A stretch of DNA of 64,000 bases from Hyaloperonospora brassicae (Eukaryota; Oomycota; Peronosporomycetes; Peronosporales; Peronosporaceae), in assembly GCA_947650285.1 (NCBI GenBank), contig CANTFL010001352.1, positions 310,001 through 374,000 of the forward strand, in the 5' to 3' direction. A program made the translations under genes and the position numbers. This document shows, piece after piece, positions 1 to 10,500 of this stretch. How positions within the stretch are numbered: the stretch's first letter is position 1; each line of letters opens with the position of its first letter. The notes below the pieces were generated by a model. It worked only from the letters and a program-made list of their open reading frames with translations. It searched no databases and was not told the DNA's origin.

Positions 1-2
1 AC

Positions 3-3000
3 GACGATCCAGTACCAGAGGATAGTTCTACCGGTCATGGGCATACGTTGCTATTCGATGCGTGGGACATTGACCGTCTTCCGAAGAGCTCGACGGGCTA
101 TAAGCCAATTGTCGTGAGGATCGAGTACGACATTCATGAGCCTACGGGAGGGCTGAGATTTATGCTGCCGGACGAAGAGTACCAGCCGAAGAGGTCCCCT
201 CATATGTATACTTATTGTGGACCTTTTGGAGGACTGTGTGATGGCGCGCGCACCTGGATGCCGTGCCGAGACACTCTTCGAGACGCCTGTACATTCCGAA
301 TCGAGCTGACTGTGCCGGACTGGTGCGTGGCTGTGTGCAGTGGGCAAATGGTACAGCAAGTGCTGAACCCGGAGAGCGACAGTGATGGAGTACAATGGCG
401 AACGTTTAAATATGTGGTGAATCCGAAGACCAACTGCTCGTCGATAGGTTTTGCTGTCGGCCCTTTTCGGCTCTACGTGCCACCAGAGATGCCTCTCATG
501 ACGCATTTTGCGCTGCCTGAGTGTTTTGAAGATTTAGTGCAATGCACATCGAGGTTGGCTTCGGCCATGACGTATTTCGAAACTGCCCTGGGAGCATCGT
601 ACCCGTTCAAGACTTATCAGCAGGTGTTTGTGGAGGATTTGCCGGACCAGCTACAATATATAGCTGGCGGGGCCATGCTCGACCAGAACTTGCTGCATGG
701 ACCAAGAATCATTGACCGCGAGTTGCTTTCGCACTTAGCGCAAGTAAAGGGGCTAGCAGGCAGCTGGGTTAGTGGCGTTGTCGGCATCCAGAGCACGAAG
801 GACGCATGGGTGCTCATTGGCGTGATTGGCCATCTTGTCAACACATACGTGCGGTCGGTGTACGGTGAGGAAGAGTATGGCTACCGCATCCAGCTTGCTA
901 TGGATGCACTGACTACGATGGAGCTGACGACGGATCAGCAGTCACCTGCGTTGCTGTCTTCTGAGGTAGATGTGTATTCGGAATATGACCCAACATCTCT
1001 GACAATGCTAGAAATCAAGGCACCTCTCGTACTGCACATGATTGAGCAACGCGTCGGTCCAAAACATCTCAGCATCGCTATCCAGCGTGCAGTATCGGGT
1101 GGGATCGCACGAGAAGTGGCTAGCAGTAACGCAAACAGTGGAGGTGACGCTCAGACAACAGGAGACGGAAACAGAGATGACAAGGCAAACAAGATCAGCT
1201 ATGGCAAGAAGAGCGCTGGACGTGATGATGAAGAAGAAGTGGGCGATGCTGCAGGTGCAGCTGAAAAAGTGGCTGGGGGTTCGGCCGTGGCGGAACCGTT
1301 GACAACACTGTCATTTTTGAAGACGGTGAAGACGATTGCAGGTGCGTCAGGTCAGGATCTTACGAAGTCTTTTCTCTCTTCATGGATTATCGAACCTGGA
1401 ATGCCGTTCTTTACCGTCGGATATTGGTATAATCGTAAGCAGACGCAAGCGGAAGTGGTGTTGCAACAAGAAATTCCGCCTGGTGGAAAGCTGTACACCG
1501 GTCCGATCACAGTTACCATCGTGGAGGATACGAGCGAATACTCATACCAGAAGCGCATCGAGCACAAGCGGCATAAGTTTGATTTCCCGTGTCACTCTAA
1601 GGTCCGAAAGAAACGTCGGAAACGACAGGGACTTGCAGATCCTGACGACTCAGTGTCTGTTGGTGGCCCTGGTATGGGCTTGAATGACACACCTGTGTTT
1701 TGGGTGAAAATCGATACAGGGTGTGCGTGGCTGCGGCACGTCGTGATGCACCAGCCAGACTTTAATTGGATGGAGCAGTTGCTGTCTGACAAAAAGGTTG
1801 GCTCACGCGTGCATGCCGCACGTGCTCTTGCATTATTCCATCGACCGCATGAAAAGCCCAATGTGATGTCATGTCGAGTGCTGACGGAGTGTATGAGCGG
1901 TCTGACGACTCACTCAAGACGATTGCGCGCCGAAGCTGCTCGCTCGCTCGGGATTTGGCAATCAATTCATGCACCACTTACCAATGCAAATACACAGCTT
2001 CCGATTTGGAAGGGGATGCACAACTTGGTGCGTATCTTCAAGGAGCACTTTTTTGATCGAACGACAGATATGCCACTGCCGAATTACTTCTTGCCGTCTG
2101 GCGGAAAGGTTGTTTTGGAAGCTCTTGGAGCACAGCAGGCATCGTTCTCGAGTAAGCAGATTCAGGTACAGGACTATGCTGCCGGAGAGTATGAGATCAA
2201 GAAAAGCATTCCAAGGGCACTTGCTGTCATACGTGCTCAAAATGGCAAGACGCCACCAGAAATTGAGACGTTTCTGTTGCAGCTACTGACTGAAAACGAC
2301 AACTCGAAGAATTACGTTGAAATGAACGATCAATCGCAAGTTGCTGACGACTGCTACTATATTGGCAATCTGGTTTTGTCACTGTCTGTCCTAAACGTTG
2401 ACGGTCCAGCGCGGTCAGACGATGGCGACTCGCTCGTTGTGCGAGAGATTTTGCGTTACCTGCATTACGACCAGGTGCAGCCAAGCTATAACAAGACGAT
2501 CACTGTATGCTGTCTCGAAGCGCTGTGTAATCTGGTTTTGGCCGGACGATGTGAGGAGAAGTTGGTGAATTTTCGCTCATTCGCTTCACCAAAGCATTTT
2601 AACGCTGTTCGTAAAGTTGCCATCGAAAGCATACTTCGCTTATTCTTCGCTGAAGATCCTGCTGGCCCGACGGGCGACGACAAGTCTTCGTTTACGGGAG
2701 CTCACTTCCCCGGCGTTTCCGTCGCGCACCAGAAGGTTGGACGATCGTCACCACAGGATCCGTCTTTCATGTTGGCAAACAGTTTCGGTGCTACGGCAGC
2801 CTTGTTGTGGCTGTGCCAACTCCTAAAAACTGAGGAATCACCTGGCATCCGATTGTTTGCTGTGCATGTTTGCCTTAACTGCATGCGCGGGTTTCCGCCC
2901 GGTGTTGGGAAAGAAGTCCTAGCTACGTGGGATTACAGCTATACGTTAGGCTTGATGAACTACATTGAGATGAAGGAGCCGACATCGTTTGTTTTAAAGA

Positions 3001-3497
3001 GCCCGGAGAAAGACCAAGTGTTAGGGTTGTTCGATCGTCCCGACCTTAGCAAGCTTCGCGATGATAGCAGCTCCGCCAAGCGTATCGTTGAAGAGCTGTG
3101 GGGTTTAATGAATACGACTGCTGCAATGGATCAGCGACTACGCGTGGCGCTCATCGTCTTGTATCGAAAGATTTGGGGCGAAACGACTCCCATCTCAGTT
3201 GCTCACATCGTTCAGGATAAGGGTACGAACTGGGCTGGTGGCTATGAAAGCCTTCGGATCATGATGGAAGACAGCAAGAATCGGATGCTGATGAGCAGCT
3301 CAGGTCGTGGCGGCAATAGTGCTGGGCTGAACGGCCCCGATGCCAGCAGCGGGTCGGGCAAGAAAAGTAGTGACGAGCGGAAGCGAGTTTTTTCGTCCAA
3401 CGCTAGCAACCTACCCGATTCTTCGCTCGAGCAGTTCCGCGGCAAGAAGTTCAAGTTTAAAATGGGCGACACGACGTTTCGATCACACAAGCTGTAG
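3..3497 (+). CDS. TAF2: TFIID subunit TAF2, 5' end outside the window
   Basis: The frame is open from the first complete codon, so the start lies upstream; about 1164 residues are visible. The first ~330 residues have the M1-aminopeptidase fold: a WMPCRD segment, a GAMEN-like IAGGAMLDQ motif, then an SHLAQVKGLAGSWV stretch where active M1 enzymes carry HExxH and a tryptophan. The zinc ligands are missing. That loss, together with the long HEAT-like helical C-terminal part, is typical of TAF2, which sits in the TFIID complex and contacts core promoter DNA near the initiator. A Gly/Ala/acidic insert lies around residues 370-420, before a beta-rich domain that contains a basic KKRRKR stretch. 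The C-terminus is Ser/Gly-rich and ends in a basic KKFKFK tail. The gene is read as a single exon. Family assignment is by recognition of these blocks, without a database search. Confidence 0.88.
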   Translation, partial: DDPVPEDSSTGHGHTLLFDAWDIDRLPKSSTGYKPIVVRIEYDIHEPTGGLRFMLPDEEYQPKRSPHMYTYCGPFGGLCDGARTWMPCRDTLRDACTFRIELTVPDWCVAVCSGQMVQQVLNPESDSDGVQWRTFKYVVNPKTNCSSIGFAVGPFRLYVPPEMPLMTHFALPECFEDLVQCTSRLASAMTYFETALGASYPFKTYQQVFVEDLPDQLQYIAGGAMLDQNLLHGPRIIDRELLSHLAQVKGLAGSWVSGVVGIQSTKDAWVLIGVIGHLVNTYVRSVYGEEEYGYRIQLAMDALTTMELTTDQQSPALLSSEVDVYSEYDPTSLTMLEIKAPLVLHMIEQRVGPKHLSIAIQRAVSGGIAREVASSNANSGGDAQTTGDGNRDDKANKISYGKKSAGRDDEEEVGDAAGAAEKVAGGSAVAEPLTTLSFLKTVKTIAGASGQDLTKSFLSSWIIEPGMPFFTVGYWYNRKQTQAEVVLQQEIPPGGKLYTGPITVTIVEDTSEYSYQKRIEHKRHKFDFPCHSKVRKKRRKRQGLADPDDSVSVGGPGMGLNDTPVFWVKIDTGCAWLRHVVMHQPDFNWMEQLLSDKKVGSRVHAARALALFHRPHEKPNVMSCRVLTECMSGLTTHSRRLRAEAARSLGIWQSIHAPLTNANTQLPIWKGMHNLVRIFKEHFFDRTTDMPLPNYFLPSGGKVVLEALGAQQASFSSKQIQVQDYAAGEYEIKKSIPRALAVIRAQNGKTPPEIETFLLQLLTENDNSKNYVEMNDQSQVADDCYYIGNLVLSLSVLNVDGPARSDDGDSLVVREILRYLHYDQVQPSYNKTITVCCLEALCNLVLAGRCEEKLVNFRSFASPKHFNAVRKVAIESILRLFFAEDPAGPTGDDKSSFTGAHFPGVSVAHQKVGRSSPQDPSFMLANSFGATAALLWLCQLLKTEESPGIRLFAVHVCLNCMRGFPPGVGKEVLATWDYSYTLGLMNYIEMKEPTSFVLKSPEKDQVLGLFDRPDLSKLRDDSSSAKRIVEELWGLMNTTAAMDQRLRVALIVLYRKIWGETTPISVAHIVQDKGTNWAGGYESLRIMMEDSKNRMLMSSSGRGGNSAGLNGPDASSGSGKKSSDERKRVFSSNASNLPDSSLEQFRGKKFKFKMGDTTFRSHKL

Positions 3498-4300
3498 AAA
3501 GCTTGGAGCTGTCAAATGAAACCTGCCATTCAATGGTAGTGGCATCCTGTGGTGTGCTAGCCAAGTGAAAATATGGGCAGAGTCAGTGTATGACCAAAGT
3601 GGACCAAAGTCAGCGTAAATTTCTCTGCGCTTTGGTGCTGGTTGGTAAATGCAGACGGCGCAACAATGGAAGGGTGAACGAACGCTCGATACACTGCTAT
3701 GTCGTCACGGAAGATCAAGAAGCTAAAGGCACGAAACGATACCAATATGGTTTGACAAGGACTGTCATTACTCACCGTTATGGCCGAGTGGCGGCGTATT
3801 AGACGTAGGGAGGTCAGCAATTCATACACGATTCTTTCCACGCCCTTAGCTTTCGAAACAACTTCTTTACGGAAAGACGGCACACAAGAAGTATGCGAAA
3901 CGTCATGACTGCAGGTACCATCTCACACACGAGCAGATCGGCACTCGCTGGTACTTCACACTTCGCGAGGACAAATTGGTTTGACTGAAGTCGCACTTCT
4001 CGTCTCGAGCATCTTATTGTCACCGATGATCATGTCGAAACTCAGTCAACACTATATATGCTACACGTTCTTTACATCTGACAAATCGCAACAATTTTTG
4101 GTTCGCCGTACGTTCTTTATGCAACTTTGCTGCGTTCTGATGCCGCCTCTTCCCCTCCTTTTTCACACCATCTTACCCACCTCTGCTAGCTCAATATTAT
4201 CGTCATCACCATCTCCAATCCCTAGTCTTCGTCCCCTAAGCTCTTTGCAAGGTGGCCTCTTTGCGCCGCCTGTTACGTAGCAGCCATACCGATTCGGCAT
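3498..4300. other. Intergenic stretch after TAF2, no supported gene
   Basis: Only short overlapping frames on both strands, none with a recognisable domain. The part around 4140-4240 is pyrimidine-rich on the plus strand, which could be the 3' side of a minus-strand unit. Confidence 0.5.
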
Positions 4301-4624
4301 CTAGAAGTCGCACTTCCCCAGCGCTTTTTCAGCAGCACGAGCCAATCCATCAGCTTGCCTTGCAGCACGTATGCAAGCCATACGTCGTACTTTTACCAGC
4401 TCGACCGCGAATTCTTCTTGCGCTAAGTCGGCAGGTAGTTTGTTCTCCAGCGCCAATGCATGATTGTTGCGCACAGCTTTTCTGCTCATGTTTCAGCTGG
4501 CCTTGTCATCTTCTGCCGGCACTGCAGGAGCCATGTACGACATCAGCGATCATCCAGCCAGCATGTGTATACTACCGAGTCAATTCATCAGCAGCGCCGG
4601 GCACTTGGTCTTGCCGCCGTGCAT
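4301..4624 (-). CDS. Possible small two-exon gene, 66 aa, unclassified
   Basis: On the minus strand an open frame ending at a TAG at 4303-4301 has protein-like composition (…ALALENKLPADLAQEEF…, then a basic, Ala-rich helix) but no good start of its own; its first ATG at 4489 lies directly behind an in-frame stop. A ...CATGAGCAG acceptor ends at 4482. An ATG at 4624-4622 followed by MHGGKT would join it if a weak GTGCCC donor at 4604 is used, giving a 66-aa basic protein with exons 4605-4624 and 4301-4481. The donor is poor, so the exon-1 choice is uncertain. No family recognised. It is convergent with TAF2 and lies just downstream of PEX14. Confidence 0.3.
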
Positions 4625-5040
4625 GTGATCACTTCGTCTGCAGCCTATTCGATAAACGCGCCGGCTTCTCGTTGTGCGTATAACAAACTTCCCTGGCGTT
4701 GCTCAACCTGCAACTCTCTGCGCATACGTCGTGCAGTCACGCACTGCTGTGCTCGTGCTTCATTTTTACGCGTACCCACGAGTCGCCTATTCGGAAGATG
4801 ACCACATGCTCGCGAGTGAGTTTCACTCATCCACACACACGAGTACCAGCATATCGTACTTTGTCTCAAACTAGCAGATCGGCGCAAGCTCTCGCGGCTT
4901 TCGAAAGCTGCAAATGTCCGCCGGCTCCATGCAAACATGCAAGCGCTTTTACTACAATCCAAATCTTGACGATCTTGCTTCTTGACGAGTGCTTGACGCA
5001 CCTCACGATCGTGCAAACGTTCACCATGAACGTTTGCCAA

Positions 5041-6152
5041 TTATGTGGTGAACAAAAGACGGTAGCTTCCTGCTGCCGATAGCTGCTCTTGAGTCTGGCC
5101 TAGCTCGAACAATTCAGTAATCTCTCCAGAATTCATAGCCGTTTGATCCTTGGTTCTGCTTCGCTGTATGTCGTTGCTTCCAACCCATTCAGGCATCATC
5201 GGACGTGCTTCCTCTGCTTTCATATAACGAGCGCCTATAGCAGAATCACAACTCGTGAGTCGCTTTGTAATGACTGTCTTCTCCTGTACATCCTTTTCTT
5301 TTAATCGGTTCGTCGCCGCGACATCCGCCGGCCGTAGCAGCTCCTTGTCGTCGACAACCTTTGCAGCAACCGGAGACTGCAAACACGAGTTCACGATGGC
5401 ACTTCTCAGCTCCAGCATTTCCATTTTCAGCGCTCGAAGCTCCGATCGTCGCGTGCTTTGCGTTGCGGATAATGCTGTCAGCGACGTCGCAGCAGCATCG
5501 ACCCCTGCTGCTTCTGCTACTTGTATCCCTTGAGCTTTTTGTGCTGCTTGTGCTGCGTCAATACACCTCGTCGCGCGAGTCTCGAGGAGCTTAGCGGCCT
5601 GTTTGTACTGCATCTGCTGATCGTTCACCACAGCCAGTAGCGCCGCGACTCGCGTGTGCTGGCGCTGCTGCCGTTGGGTCGTTTCTGCCTCGTGCTGCAA
5701 TATCAGCTGTTCACCGTTTTTGCCTTTCCAGTGCGCGTAACTGACTCCCAAGCACGCCACAAGCAGTGCCACGATGCCGTACTTCTGAAGGACGAACTGG
5801 AGCAGCTGGCGAGGCGAAGTCGCCGTTCCAATGGACGAACGACCGCCAAAAGCACGAGCTATGGATTCGGTGATCGGGCGTCGCACGACTTGCGAAAGGC
5901 CGTCGCGCTGCGTGAGACTCGTCAGACATTGCGCGATCTCTGCTGGCGTCAGGCCCTGTGTATGCATTTCGACAGGTTTTGCTCAGTCCCCAACGACATC
6001 CCACAGCCTGGCGTTTCTTCTGTCCCTCGTTGCATGATGCACACACGCACCTTCTTCTCGAGAAAATCGACGCGCTGAGCGAGCGACAGCGTCCGCACGG
6101 TCGGGTGAAGAAGAAACGCTTCGCACTTGAGCAGCAGACTCGAGTCGCGCAT
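5041..6152 (-). CDS. PEX14: Peroxin-14, two exons
   Basis: Exon 1 is 6152-6051 and exon 2 is 5955-5041, joined over a 95-bp GTGCGT...ACACAG intron in phase 0; the product is about 338 aa. The splice rebuilds the conserved PEX14 N-terminal domain: an AFLLHP helix, then LAQRVDFLEKK joined to GLTPAEIAQCL, which binds PEX5/PEX19 in the family. Around residues 80-105 a hydrophobic segment (IVALLVACLGVSY) follows, as in PEX14 proteins, which anchor the docking complex in the peroxisomal membrane. Next comes a long Gln/Ala-rich coiled-coil-like region. The role is docking of cargo-loaded PEX5 for matrix import. The longer frame begins at TTG codons, so the first ATG (6152) was taken. It is divergent from the gene at 6534. 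Confidence 0.85.
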
Positions 6153-6533
6153 GACAGTGTCGGATCGCAACAACTGGCAGCGCTGTGTACGCGATATGAG
6201 AGGTTAGTTGTGTACCGATGGTGTGCACGCGCGCGTCCGTTTTGGCATGCTATGGTAGACGGCAAGTCATTGGCTGAAACTCGCTTCTCAGCTGCCACAT
6301 GGGTTCCGATTTGAGCTGTCGGGCACCCTCTCAAATCGCATACAGCGGGAGATGAGGCACCGGCATTCGAAGCGTAGACGTTAAGAGAGACTTTGCCGCG
6401 TCGTGGCCGAAACAAGTGGCGGCAGCAGCTCAGGCGATTGCTGCAACGCACAAGAGAAAGAGACGAGCGAAAGAAATAAAGAGAGCGAGAGCGAGAGAGA
6501 GAGAAGTGTCGGGTGCGCATCGGCCATCAAGAG
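6153..6533. promoter_or_regulatory. Shared upstream region of two divergent genes
   Basis: PEX14 reads left and the coiled-coil gene reads right, so this 381-bp interval must hold both promoters. It carries a GA-rich purine run at about 6478-6505 just before the right-hand ATG. No TATA-like element was seen. The shared regulatory role is inferred from gene orientation. Confidence 0.45.
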
Positions 6534-7175
6534 ATGAATGAAACTTGTAGTGCAAAGACGGCTGCGGAAAAGGTGTCGAGAGAAGAGGACGAGCGACCGC
6601 AACAGCAAATACTGCAAGTGGGCGGCGAGAAAGCAGCAGACAGCCACATGGAGAAGGGCCGAGCCGACCACAAAGTGCCTACTCGTGTCACGCGCAGACG
6701 CAAACGGAATGCCGAAGCTGTCGTGAGTACTCGGACCGGCATCTCCCAGACGTCTGCGGTGATGCTCTTCCGCTGCTCGAGTCAGTTGCTGCGGCAACAG
6801 GCGTTGGACTACGACGTGCGCGCGCGTGAGATGGCGGAGCGCAACGCAGCACAGACAAAGGAGATTCGCGAGTGGGAAAAGCGGATCCAGAGCCTCAAGC
6901 GCGAGCTGGAGAAGGACGCGCAAGACGGCGAAACGACCTGTGGTGAAGGCCCGAAGCGTGCCGTAGCGGACACGCGACTCGAGTCGTTGGCTTCCGCAGC
7001 TGCGGCATTCACTGGAGCTGATACAGTTGAGTCGCTGTTACCTCCAGGCGTCATTGCTGCCGAGACGACGCTGCAAAACGAGCTGCGAAGACGCATGCAA
7101 AAGATGCAGGACTTTTGCAACAGCGTGCCGGGGTTCATCCATTCGCAGGACGAGCAGCAATCGCGTCATTACTAA
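6534..7175 (+). CDS. Predicted coiled-coil protein, 213 aa, unclassified
   Basis: The frame extends back to a GTG at 6513, but the first ATG is at 6534. The product is hydrophilic, with a basic patch TRRRKRN near residue 60 and a strong coiled-coil segment around residues 90-135 (RQQALDYDVRAREMAERN, then KEIREWEKRIQSLKREL). A helical LQNELRRRMQKMQDF segment near the C-terminus is followed by a short HSQDEQQSRHY tail. I do not recognise the family; size and layout would suit a small complex subunit such as a kinetochore, Mediator or BLOC-type protein, but nothing seen decides between them. Confidence 0.65.
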   Translation: MNETCSAKTAAEKVSREEDERPQQQILQVGGEKAADSHMEKGRADHKVPTRVTRRRKRNAEAVVSTRTGISQTSAVMLFRCSSQLLRQQALDYDVRAREMAERNAAQTKEIREWEKRIQSLKRELEKDAQDGETTCGEGPKRAVADTRLESLASAAAAFTGADTVESLLPPGVIAAETTLQNELRRRMQKMQDFCNSVPGFIHSQDEQQSRHY

Positions 7176-7586
7176 CGACGTCGGCGTGTCAAATTGACGC
7201 TAGTCTACCTTTCACGGTAGCTAGTGCCTCGATCTGTATTGCTCACCATACATTACCTCGAGCTCTATCACACTCTGATCCAATGCTCATCATGCATCGA
7301 TTCACTTGCTGATGACAGCACCGATGTGACACCAAATGATTATCGACGGTCTATGTTTACCCGCATCATCATCAACATCTCTGACGCTCACTGGCTAACT
7401 GTCGAAATATGTGTATACTGTATACGGCTGGACGTTTCGAGGAAAGCGATTAAATCTGTAGCCAAATCCACTTCAATCTAGTGACCGAATCATCACATAC
7501 AGACCTTTTCTCCGGATCATCATCGACTATCCACGGATATTCCAGTCGAGCCCAACGGCGATGAGCAGCTCATTGTTCAATTTGCC
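7176..7586. other. Intergenic, nothing recognised
   Basis: 411 bp between two plus-strand genes. It holds the 3' flank of the coiled-coil gene and the upstream region of the next one. No clear repeat or RNA gene was seen. Confidence 0.4.
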
Positions 7587-10500
7587 ATGGCTTGGCGAAC
7601 AGCAGCTCGTCGCGGCGCTCGGCGGTCCTCGACGTCCACTCAGTCGTCTTCGAGTCGCGGTCGCGGTAGTCGACGTCGGGCTCCGACTGAACTGGCGGAC
7701 CCGGACGTTGCTCGCGGCATTGACCAAAGCGCATTGCGCGTGCGCGTGGCGCTTGAACTGTGCTCCGTACACCACGACGCAAAGTCCTTACGTGATGTTT
7801 GCGTGGACTTTGAACGGACCTTTGACGCGCACCGCAGTGCCGCCGTCACAGCGCGTCATGACGTGCGTGTGGAACTGCTGGAGTGTGGTCTGAACAAGTG
7901 GCAGCACGTGGTGGAGTTGCAGCGCGTACTGGCGGCGCTCAAGAGACTGGAAGAGAATGGCGAGCAACTGGAGCTGCAAGTGGAGACGATGCTGCAACAG
8001 GACGTGAAGAAGAACGAGTGGAAGTTGAGTGTGGGCTTTACTCGAGCGTCGGAGGATGCGATTTGGAGAATTGCCAACAGTTTGATACTGAGACTAAAGA
8101 GCTGCGAGGTGCTGGCTATGAAGCTGCTGCCGACGCATCGGTTGGTGGTACCGTTACTTTCTTCGAGTGAGGAACGAAGCGACGTGGAGCATGACAAGTA
8201 CCAGTGGAAAGGAAGACTGACGTGGAGTCAGGTAACGCTTGATGCTGCTGTGGGGGATCAGCGAGAAGAGATTCAGCGAGTCGTGTTGCAGCCCATCGAT
8301 GCAGCCAAGCGGGCTTTTTCTGTTGCTGAAATGCGGTATCCTGGACTCGCAGATCTTGTAGACGACATGCTGCGCAGCAATGTCGGAAGTGGTAAACCGG
8401 TGGTGGTCATTATGCGAGGTATTCCAGGCAGTGGAAAGAGTACGCTGGGGAGAGAACTCGAGGCGCTATGTGGCCACAAAAGGGTGGCGTTTACGATGTG
8501 CTCGGCAGATTTGCACTTTGCTACGCCGCGGGGATACGTGTTTAACGGGAAGGAGCTCAGCGCTGCTCACGGTAAGTGCAAAGACGATTACAGGAGGGCT
8601 GTGACGGGTGCTATCTCGGAAGGAAATAAGCAAAGCAGTTGCTATCAGCATGTTGTGCTGGTTGAAAACACTAGCACTCAGAAGTGGGAATATGCGCCGT
8701 ACGAGGACATTGCTCAGAGTTTTGGTTGTCGCGTGCATATTGTCGAAATGAAGTGTCCCGACGTTCTGACAGCATTGCGGATGGGTCGACGTAACGCGCA
8801 TGGCGTCCCTCCGCTCAAAGTTGTCAGCATGTATTTGCGATGGGAGGAAGACACCCGTGCTCACTCGTTCACGCCCCAATTTGAGCATGGCTTACTTTCA
8901 GCAAACCCAGTGTCCGATGGCGATGTCGGAAACTTGATTTACGTCGGACTCTTTCTGGACGAGAAGTCGCGTACAGAGCTGGCCGCTCGGATTCCTGCAG
9001 CGCATGTAAATAAGTATGCTGACCATGTGACATTGTTTTACCAGCCGAATCTGCAGTATGTCCGAGATGTTGAACTCAGTGCGCTAGGCTCTGTTCGTGG
9101 AGTCGAAGTCGTTCAAGACGACCGTGGCCAAGCTCTTCGAGTCGAGGTGGATCGTAATTTGCATCTACAACGGAGAAACAAGATACCACATGTCACCTTG
9201 TCTACCGCACACCGCGTGAAACCAGTGTATTCGAATGACCTTCTGTCCATCTCCTCCGCCAAGCGAGCTGCAGTTGATCCGCCGCTCGATTTAAAAGCTC
9301 GTGTTGGAGCTGTTTTTAGCGTTGAAGAGGAGCAAGTGGTAACAACAACATCACCTTTTGCTGTTGATGATTCGGCGTATGACTCGAGTCGTACCCACCG
9401 GGACGTTGACAACGATGTGTCGCCACAGAGAAGTAACGCTGCCAAGTCAAAGCTGTTTATTTTGCACGTGAGGGAGTGCGACTTTGCCAAGGATACTGGT
9501 GAGACGAGGACAAAGCTTCGTGGTATGGCTCAAGTGTTGTACCAAATGGGGTCTGGCTGCAAGGCACGTTTGCTTTGTATTCGGAAATCTCAAACTTCAC
9601 CATTGTCGGTTTCGGCGTTGATGAAGCGAGTGCAATCTCGATTCCTTCTCTCGGCAACACAATCATTTGACGACGTGGTCAGTTTTTGTGAACCCGTTTC
9701 GTCCAACGCTTTCGATGAGACCATTTGCAAATACCTGGATACTGCTAACTTCGGCCTTTACAAGCAAGTCACAATACTTACAACTGATGCAGAAGTTTTG
9801 CAACGCCCTTTGTCCGAGGTCAGGTGCTTCCAGGATTCTGCTCTGAGTGTCTCGTGGATTGGACAAGAATGTGCTGTGAGTCGGGACAAAAGGATGCTGG
9901 AATTTCCGTGCACAAGTATGTCTGCAATGCTGGATTCGCTGGGCATTAACGTAGAGGAGCGAACGCGCAGTGTCATTTTGCGAGGCATCAGTGCTATCGA
10001 GGAGGCTTGGACTCGAGTCTCAGCGGTCAAAGGTGACGGCGCATTGCATCGCATTGATACGACTATCATGAGCATGTCTTCACCTGTCATTGGTTTGTGC
10101 TTGGTGCTGCCAAGCGGTACTTCTTTCAGCGAAGAAGCAACACTGCAAGAGAAATTGCTGAGTGAACTGCGTGGCGCTTGCAGTGTCCGGCATGTTGTCT
10201 GTGATTCGTCCGTCCCGGATCGTTTCTACTTTAGTCTCTGCACTGCTTCGAGCTACACCCCGGTGTTTTGCGTTCAGATGTCCTCTCCGTCGAAGGACTG
10301 CGGTGGCGCAGTTGACAAGTCTGCTGCTGTCCAGCTGGAGTGCTGGCAGCACCAACTGCAAGCAAGTCGCGAACTGTGTGATACTGAGCCATACAGCGTA
10401 ATGACTGTACTCGTCCGCGCGATTCTTTCGAGCCGATGCAGCAGCCTACTACCGAGCGAGTGCCAGCTTTCTTCTCTGGTCAATCTCATCAGTGAACATT

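Noticed and set aside
3770..3840. tRNA-like A-box (TGGCCGAGTGGCGG)
   Set aside because: No B-box, no acceptor stem and no anticodon arm could be drawn downstream.
5711..6520. 269-aa minus-strand ORF crossing the PEX14 first exon
   Set aside because: A different frame from PEX14, Arg/Ser-rich, and the GA-repeat strand gives it an artificial Ser/Leu/Arg start.
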